This document shows positions 7,603 to 11,440 of a stretch of 11,440 nt of DNA, piece after piece; the first letter of the stretch is position 1; every line of letters begins with the position of its first letter. The translations under genes and the position numbers were made by a program. Below the pieces are notes generated by a model. That model did not search any database. It was given only the letters and a program-made list of their open reading frames with translations, and had not been told where the DNA came from. The stretch is from Pyrinomonadaceae bacterium (GTDB taxonomy: Bacteria; Acidobacteriota; Blastocatellia; Pyrinomonadales; Pyrinomonadaceae): assembly GCA_013812565.1 (NCBI GenBank), contig JACCTF010000362.1, forward strand, positions 1-11,440, in the 5' to 3' direction.

Positions 7603-7629
7603 AAGCGCGAAGCAAGATAATACGCGCTT
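7603..7629. repeat. Inverted repeat between divergent SIMPL and Rieske genes
   Basis: AAGCGCG (7603-7609) and CGCGCTT (7623-7629) form a 7-bp inverted repeat with a 13-base spacer, in the 167-bp gap between two divergent genes. On the minus strand a TATTAT box falls inside the spacer. It could be an operator or a hairpin in the SIMPL leader. Weak evidence. Confidence 0.3.
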
Positions 7630-7723
7630 TTGCTCGTTCAGCATTGAAACCTGAGAACGCACCCGATCATGCAAACTTGCATCGTTGATCGTCTTAAACG
7701 CTTTTTGTTACGATCCGTGCGGC

Positions 7724-8080
7724 ATGAAATCCCGCGACGCTGACACTCCCAACAGCAAACGCCCTAAACGTCAAAATCGTTTGATTAGCGTTTGTCGCGT
7801 GGAGGATTTACCCCCGGGGCGGGGCGCAACTGTTGAGCTTGCGGGCGGCGAGGAAATAGCGATCTTCAATGTTAACGGAGAGTTTTTCGCGATTGAAAAC
7901 TTCTGCCCGCATCGCGGCGCACCGCTCGCTGACGGTGACATCTGCGGCCATGAGGTTGAGTGCAGCAGGCACGGCTGGCGCTTCTCTCTACGTACCGGAG
8001 CGTGTTTGTCACACACCGGAAGCAACATCGAAGCGTATGAAGTCATCATTAAAGATGGAGAGTTGAAGGTCAAAATCTAA
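7724..8080 (+). CDS. Rieske [2Fe-2S] ferredoxin-like protein
   Basis: The product has 118 residues. The Rieske cluster ligands are clear: C61-P-H63 in FCPHRGAPL and C80-S-R-H83 in ECSRHGWRF, spaced as in soluble Rieske ferredoxins and NirD-like proteins. The lead-in (LISVCRVEDLPPGRGATVEL, EIAIFNVNGEFFAIEN) and the end (YEVIIKDGELKVKI) are typical of the single-domain electron carriers that serve ring-hydroxylating oxygenases. No oxygenase or reductase gene is adjacent, so the partner is unknown. There is no signal peptide or membrane anchor; a basic tail of about 18 residues precedes the domain. I prefer ATG 7724. It lacks a clear ribosome-binding site, and a TTG at 7685 would add 13 residues. 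Convergent with the ferredoxin gene downstream. Confidence 0.94.
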   Translation: MKSRDADTPNSKRPKRQNRLISVCRVEDLPPGRGATVELAGGEEIAIFNVNGEFFAIENFCPHRGAPLADGDICGHEVECSRHGWRFSLRTGACLSHTGSNIEAYEVIIKDGELKVKI

Positions 8081-8102
8081 CTTGCGACGCTACTACTTGG
8101 AT

Positions 8103-8175
8103 GTTCAGAGTTCACGCTTTAGCGTGCTTCTTTTGTCAGCTATCATAGCCTAAAGCTGAACGCTGAACGCTGAAC
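8103..8175. repeat. Stem-loop with three tandem copies of a 7-nt word, plus nested terminator hairpin
   Basis: GCTGAAC is repeated three times without gaps at 8155-8175. Upstream, GTTCAGAGTTCA (8103-8114) is complementary to it at 11 of 12 positions, so the segment can fold into a long stem-loop. Inside, CACGCT/AGCGTG (8113-8126) forms a compact hairpin followed by CTTCTTTT, which resembles an intrinsic terminator 32 bases after the Rieske stop. Confidence 0.65.
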
Positions 8176-8178
8176 GTC

Positions 8179-8241
8179 AAAGTTTGAGGCCACGTGAGGA
8201 GCTTGTAGATAACCAAGGTTCTCACGTGGCCTTCCAACTTT
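8179..8241. terminator. Bidirectional terminator between Rieske and ferredoxin genes
   Basis: A perfect 12-bp stem (AGGCCACGTGAG at 8187-8198, CTCACGTGGCCT at 8221-8232) is extended by AAAGTT/AACTTT (8179-8184 and 8236-8241) across a small internal loop. A TTTT run (8239-8242) ends the plus-strand copy. It lies between the stops of two convergent genes (8080 and 8263). Confidence 0.75.
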
Positions 8242-8262
8242 TGCGGCTTTCAATCTACGCAA

Positions 8263-8493
8263 TCAACCATCGTTGCCGATGGCTTCCACCGGACAGGCGG
8301 CGAGTGCTTCTTCACATAGAAGGCGCTCGTCGTCCGTTTCGGGTTGCTTGTATACGTATGAATAGCCGTTCTCATCTGAACGTGTGAAGTTGTCCGGCGC
8401 AGTGTCGCGACAAACATCGCAGTCGATGCACTGCGAATCAACATAGTAAGTGCCGGAAACATTCTCTGACACGCGATCATTCGGGTCTGCCAA
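8263..8493 (-). CDS. Small single-cluster [4Fe-4S] ferredoxin
   Basis: The product has 76 residues. The cluster ligands are C22-x2-C25-x2-C28 with the distal C67-Pro; an extra C60 sits seven residues before C67. In related monocluster ferredoxins such extra cysteines can form a disulfide. The protein is acidic (VSENVSGTYYVDSQCIDC, DERLLCEEALAACPVEAI) and has no second cluster motif, so it is a soluble low-potential electron carrier. It starts at TTG 8493: AAGGAGGAG is only 7 bases upstream and no ATG is suitably placed. It is downstream of nadA on the same strand, separated by 105 bp that hold a repeat hairpin, so it is probably transcribed on its own. Partner unknown; supplying electrons to an iron-sulfur enzyme is plausible. 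Confidence 0.93.
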   Translation of the reverse strand: MADPNDRVSENVSGTYYVDSQCIDCDVCRDTAPDNFTRSDENGYSYVYKQPETDDERLLCEEALAACPVEAIGNDG

Positions 8494-8500
8494 AACTTCC

Positions 8501-8508
8501 CTCCTCCT
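8501..8508 (-). promoter_or_regulatory. Strong ribosome-binding site for the TTG-started ferredoxin
   Basis: AGGAGGAG on the minus strand lies 7 bases before TTG 8493. The strong site and correct spacing fix the non-ATG start. Confidence 0.85.
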
Positions 8509-8527
8509 TAAAAAGAACGAAAATACA

Positions 8528-8593
8528 GTGATGAGTGACGAGTGACAAGTGACGAGTAAGAAGGAGTTGATCTTGTCGCTCGTCGCTCGTCAC
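8528..8593. repeat. Heptamer-repeat stem-loop after nadA
   Basis: Four tandem 7-base units GTGATGA, GTGACGA, GTGACAA, GTGACGA fill 8528-8555. The other arm (8575-8593) reads GTCGCTC twice and then GTCAC. Segments 8535-8553 and 8575-8593 match as inverted repeats at 16 of 19 positions; read on the plus strand, two of the three mismatches are G-U pairs. It begins 5 bases after the nadA stop (minus strand), so it may act as a terminator there. Confidence 0.72.
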
Positions 8594-8598
8594 CATCT

Positions 8599-9648
8599 TC
8601 AATCACCTTTTTGCTGCACCGGACTCAAGTTTTTGCTCATCTCCAACATGCGCTGGACGGGCAGCAAGGCGCGCTTCCTGGTTTCCTCATCCATCACGAT
8701 CTGTGGTCTTTGGTCGCGCATACAAAGGTAGAGTTTCTCTAATGTGTTCAAACGCATGTATGGACACATCGCGCAGGTACAACCGGAGTTTGGCGGTGAG
8801 CAGATAAACTCGGCGTCGGGGCGGGCGCGTTTCATCTGATGAAGAATGCCTGCTTCCGTCGCAACGATGAACTGCTTGTGTTCGGTATGCGCTTGAACGT
8901 ATTTGAGAAGCGCCAAGGTTGAGCCGATGTAGTCGGCTTGATTGAGCACCGCTTCTTCGCATTCGGGATGCGCGATCAACACGGCATCAGGATAATCCAC
9001 CCTGAGCGCGAGCAGGCGGCGCGCGTTGAACTGTTCATGCACAACACAGAAGCCGTTCCATAAGACCATCGGCCTTCCCGTCTGACGTTCAACCCAGCGG
9101 CCTAAATGGCGGTCTGGACCAAAGACAATCGGCTGGTCAGCAGGTAGTTGTTTAACGATGTCAACCGCATTGGAAGAGGTGACTATGATGTCAGATAAAG
9201 CTTTTACACCCGCCGACGAGTTGATGTAGTTGATGACTGTGTGATTCGGATACTGCTTAAGCCACTCGCGGTACTGGTCAGCCGGACAGCGGTCGGCCAG
9301 AGAGCATCCGGCGTCGAGGTCCGGCAACAGCACGGGTTTATCGGGGTTAAGAATCTTCGCCGTCTCCGCCATGAAATGGACGCCGCAGAAAACGATCACA
9401 TCGGCATCGGTCTTGGCTGCCGCTTGCGCTAAAGCGAGACTGTCGCCGACGTGATCAGCCAAATCTTGGATCACATCATCCTGATAATAGTGCGCGAGAA
9501 TAACGGCGTTCATCTCTTTTTTGAGTCGCTTAATTTCTTCCTCTAAATCAAGGCGCGGATCGATACTCTCTACGCGCATGGACAAATCCATCTCCTGCCC
9601 GGCGCTCTCCTCAGATGGATTTTGCGGTGTGCTTATCTGTGATTGCAT
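8599..9648 (-). CDS. nadA: Quinolinate synthase A
   Basis: NadA condenses iminoaspartate with dihydroxyacetone phosphate to quinolinate in de novo NAD synthesis, using an oxygen-sensitive [4Fe-4S] cluster. The 349-residue product shows the family marks: [84 protein letters not shown] and CTCAMCPYM. The three cluster ligands are expected at C115, C201 and C295, with spacings of 86 and 94 close to those of E. coli NadA. I start it at ATG 9648 because GAGGA (9661-9657) lies 8 bases upstream. The alternative ATG 9663 adds five residues and overlaps the upstream stop as ATGA. Either way it is closely coupled to the zinc-ribbon gene. nadB and nadC are not in the window. Confidence 0.97.
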   Translation of the reverse strand: MQSQISTPQNPSEESAGQEMDLSMRVESIDPRLDLEEEIKRLKKEMNAVILAHYYQDDVIQDLADHVGDSLALAQAAAKTDADVIVFCGVHFMAETAKILNPDKPVLLPDLDAGCSLADRCPADQYREWLKQYPNHTVINYINSSAGVKALSDIIVTSSNAVDIVKQLPADQPIVFGPDRHLGRWVERQTGRPMVLWNGFCVVHEQFNARRLLALRVDYPDAVLIAHPECEEAVLNQADYIGSTLALLKYVQAHTEHKQFIVATEAGILHQMKRARPDAEFICSPPNSGCTCAMCPYMRLNTLEKLYLCMRDQRPQIVMDEETRKRALLPVQRMLEMSKNLSPVQQKGD

Positions 9649-9656
9649 GATCAAAT

Positions 9657-9661
9657 TCCTC
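9657..9661 (-). promoter_or_regulatory. Ribosome-binding site of nadA inside the gene overlap
   Basis: GAGGA on the minus strand lies 8 bases before ATG 9648 and overlaps the ATGA (9663-9660) that holds the stop of the upstream gene. It supports the downstream start and suggests translational coupling. Confidence 0.6.
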
Positions 9662-10559
9662 ATTGCTTTATCGAGCGTCTCTCTTCGAGTCGTAACAGTT
9701 CGGTCGTTCCCTCAGTTACAGAGCTTGGTATCGGACGCAGCAGCATCTCGCCGGTGGTTGCCGCCGGCGCGGGGATTTGGTTGACGGTTGACGGCGCGTT
9801 TAGCAGTACAGGGTCCGGCACTCTGGCTAACGACTGCTCGACAGCACTGCGCATCTCAGGCGGGTTAAGCGTGCGATGCAGACGCCAGACACCGAAGAGC
9901 AGCGTGGTAACGCCCGGCACGCCGAAGACCGCCAGCAGCAACAATGCTACATTAACCGCGGCGGCCCCCTTCGCTACCAGAATTACAAGCGGCACAAGCA
10001 GTCCCACGAGCAGGATGATTAAGGCGGTAACTATTGTCTGATGTCCTGCCCGTGCGCCAGCCGTTAAGCGCACCACTTCAAGTTCTGTCGGGGCGATGGA
10101 TGCGTGGGGCGCACCGCACAAACGACAGAAACGCGAATCGTCCGTTGTATCCGCGCCGCACGCCGAACACGTCGCAGAGGCACGCACGCTGGCGAGGGAA
10201 ATAATTGCATCCGCTTCACGCCCGATGGTTTGCCGGTCTCCCTTGGTGAGGAAGGGATGGTTGACCGAGTAATTAAAAGTCGCGCGCGTCACGGCCGGAC
10301 TCATCTGTTTCAAACCGATGATGAGTTTTACCGAGTAATCAAGAATGTCGTTTGACATAAGAGCCTTCGCCCAACCACGCGCCTCACGCTGGGCCATCGG
10401 CGGATCTTCGGTAACAATCACGTAGCCCATCCTTTCTAGTGCAGGGATGAGGTGCGCGCGCACGCTCTCCATATCGCCCGCGATCACTCGCCGCAGAAGC
10501 AGGTCGGTCGGCCCACCGCCGCCACTCCCGCTTGACGTTATTAACAAGTTTGCGCTCAT
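9660..10559 (-). CDS. Zinc-ribbon membrane protein of unknown function
   Basis: I do not recognise a named family. The 299-residue product has four parts. Residues 1-125 look like a small mixed alpha/beta domain after a Gly/Ser-rich start ([20 protein letters not shown], then [17 protein letters not shown] and [18 protein letters not shown]). A zinc ribbon follows with C131-x2-C134 and C145-x2-C148. Two adjacent transmembrane helices lie at about 175-196 and 200-226. The tail of about 70 residues is Pro/Ser/Thr-rich and ends in a charged segment. It has no signal peptide; the zinc ribbon and N-terminal domain are probably cytoplasmic, tethered by a membrane hairpin. Its stop TGA overlaps the possible first ATG of nadA, so the two genes are likely co-translated. 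The start ATG 10559 has only a weak ribosome-binding match. A role in NAD synthesis is not shown. Confidence 0.85.
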   Translation of the reverse strand: MSANLLITSSGSGGGGPTDLLLRRVIAGDMESVRAHLIPALERMGYVIVTEDPPMAQREARGWAKALMSNDILDYSVKLIIGLKQMSPAVTRATFNYSVNHPFLTKGDRQTIGREADAIISLASVRASATCSACGADTTDDSRFCRLCGAPHASIAPTELEVVRLTAGARAGHQTIVTALIILLVGLLVPLVILVAKGAAAVNVALLLLAVFGVPGVTTLLFGVWRLHRTLNPPEMRSAVEQSLARVPDPVLLNAPSTVNQIPAPAATTGEMLLRPIPSSVTEGTTELLRLEERRSIKQ

Positions 10560-10694
10560 GTAAAATTTTCTCTACTCTCTCGGGGCAAGTGCGCTCGCCA
10601 TCGCGGCACGACTTCTGTCACGCAAGTTCTACTAACGCAATCCCCTCTGTGCCCTATCTAAACACATGTCGCTACGGACAAGTTCAAAGACGAT

Positions 10695-11440
10695 TCAGCT
10701 TTCCTTCAATTGCCCTTCGCCCGTATAGATCGGCGGTCCCGTCATGCTTCGTAAATCAAGTACGCGGTCTAATTTCTCATCGTCCATCAAGCCAAGCTCG
10801 CGCGTTACCTCGCGTGCGCCGCGCTTGGAGCGAAGCATCTCTTTCGCAATCTCCGCCGCACGCGCGTAACCGACGTGCGGATTAAGCGCCGTGATCAGCG
10901 ACAAACTCTTTTCCGCATACTCGCCGCACCGCTCTTCATCAGCCGTAATGCCGCGCACGCACTTCTCGGCGAAGGCGTCCAAAGCGTTGCGAAACACGGT
11001 TAAAGCTTCAAGCAAATCGTGCGCGATGACCGGCATCATGACGTTCAATTCCAGTTGCCCGGCTTGTGCGGCCATTGCCACCGTCGTGTCGTTGCCGATG
11101 ACATGGTAGCAAACCATGTTCAGCATCTCTGCGAGCACCGGATTGACTTTGCCCGGCATGATGGATGAACCGGGTTGCACCGGCGGAAGTTCAATTTCGG
11201 CAAACCCCGTGCGCGGCCCTGAAGCGAGCAGGCGCAAGTCGTTCGCGATGCGCGTCATATCAATTGCGAGGGAGCGCAACGCGCCGGAGACTTCGACAAA
11301 AGGAGCCATCGATTGCATCGTCTCAAACGTGTTCTTTGTTGGTTTGAGATCAAGATTCGTTTGCTCGGACAATTGCTTTACCATTTCTTCACGGTACTGC
11401 GGATGCGCATTCAAACCCGATCCGGCAGCCGTCCCGCCGA
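10695..11440 (-). CDS. Aspartate ammonia-lyase or class II fumarase family enzyme, C-terminal part (5' end outside window)
   Basis: The frame is open through base 11440, so only the last 248 or so residues are seen. The superfamily signature and catalytic loop are present (GSSIMPGKVNP), preceded by IANDLRLLASGPRTGFAEI and, near the edge, GGTAAGSGLN. These enzymes are cytoplasmic tetramers that add or remove ammonia or water across fumarate. Several stretches favour aspartase over fumarase C: VIGNDTTVAMAAQAGQLELNVMMPVIAHDLLEAL, CVRGITADEERC and the end MTGPPIYTG. Fumarase C typically has NFELNVFRP at the matching place. On the other side, SGALRSLAIDMTRIANDLRL also suits fumarases. I call it aspartase with moderate confidence. 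No broken codons are seen. The following 135-bp gap to the zinc-ribbon gene holds nothing I can identify. Confidence 0.9.
   Translation of the reverse strand, partial: GGTAAGSGLNAHPQYREEMVKQLSEQTNLDLKPTKNTFETMQSMAPFVEVSGALRSLAIDMTRIANDLRLLASGPRTGFAEIELPPVQPGSSIMPGKVNPVLAEMLNMVCYHVIGNDTTVAMAAQAGQLELNVMMPVIAHDLLEALTVFRNALDAFAEKCVRGITADEERCGEYAEKSLSLITALNPHVGYARAAEIAKEMLRSKRGAREVTRELGLMDDEKLDRVLDLRSMTGPPIYTGEGQLKES

Noticed and set aside
8250..8480. Second open frame overlapping the ferredoxin in another frame
   Set aside because: The 8263-8493 frame carries the cysteine cluster motif and a perfect ribosome-binding site, so this one is a shadow.
8528..8593. CRISPR array
   Set aside because: The repeat units are 7 bases long and directly abutting, with no spacers and no cas genes in the window.

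Overview
The window is compact bacterial chromosome with mid-range GC and short intergenic gaps. It has 12 protein genes (two cut by the window edges) and no RNA genes, insertion sequences, phage genes or CRISPR arrays. Gene content (SulP transporter, Tat-exported HisC-like aminotransferase, Hsp20-Lon pair, SIMPL/DUF541 protein, Rieske protein, monocluster ferredoxin, NadA, aspartase) fits a free-living Gram-negative aerobe. A member of the Acidobacteriota (Blastocatellia-like) is my best guess from general style. It is an inference and no marker gene here proves it.

Layout. 1-795 (+): C-terminal part of a SulP anion transporter with its STAS domain. 928-2070 (+): PLP aminotransferase of the HisC type with a twin-arginine signal peptide. 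A 15-bp stem-loop at 2143-2178 separates this rightward block from a long leftward block. 2256-5504 (-): transcribed in the order hsp20, lon, then a small disordered protein, with gaps of 40 and 38 bp; this looks like a protein-quality-control operon. 5649-6533 (-): CBS-pair protein with a 125-residue Arg/Asp/Tyr/Gly-rich tail and a good sigma70-type promoter upstream. 6729-7556 (-): secreted SIMPL protein. 7724-8080 (+): Rieske [2Fe-2S] protein, divergent from SIMPL and convergent with the next gene. 8263-8493 (-): single-cluster [4Fe-4S] ferredoxin starting at TTG. 8599-9648 (-): quinolinate synthase NadA, whose 5' end overlaps the stop of a zinc-ribbon membrane protein (9660-10559, -). 10695-11440 (-): C-terminal part of a class II fumarase/aspartase family enzyme, more aspartase-like.

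How the genes relate. The clearest functional unit is hsp20-lon-small protein: a holdase, the AAA+ protease that removes damaged proteins, and an uncharacterised hydrophilic partner. NadA, which carries an oxygen-sensitive [4Fe-4S] cluster, lies upstream of a small ferredoxin on the same strand, and is apparently translationally coupled to the zinc-ribbon protein. Aspartase and NadA both touch aspartate metabolism, but their proximity may be coincidental.

The most unusual non-coding signal is a set of three intergenic stem-loops (5573-5639, 8103-8175, 8528-8593). Each is built from a different 7-nt word repeated in tandem in one arm, with a matching complementary arm. I found no clear evidence for a wholly new defence or mobile system in this window.
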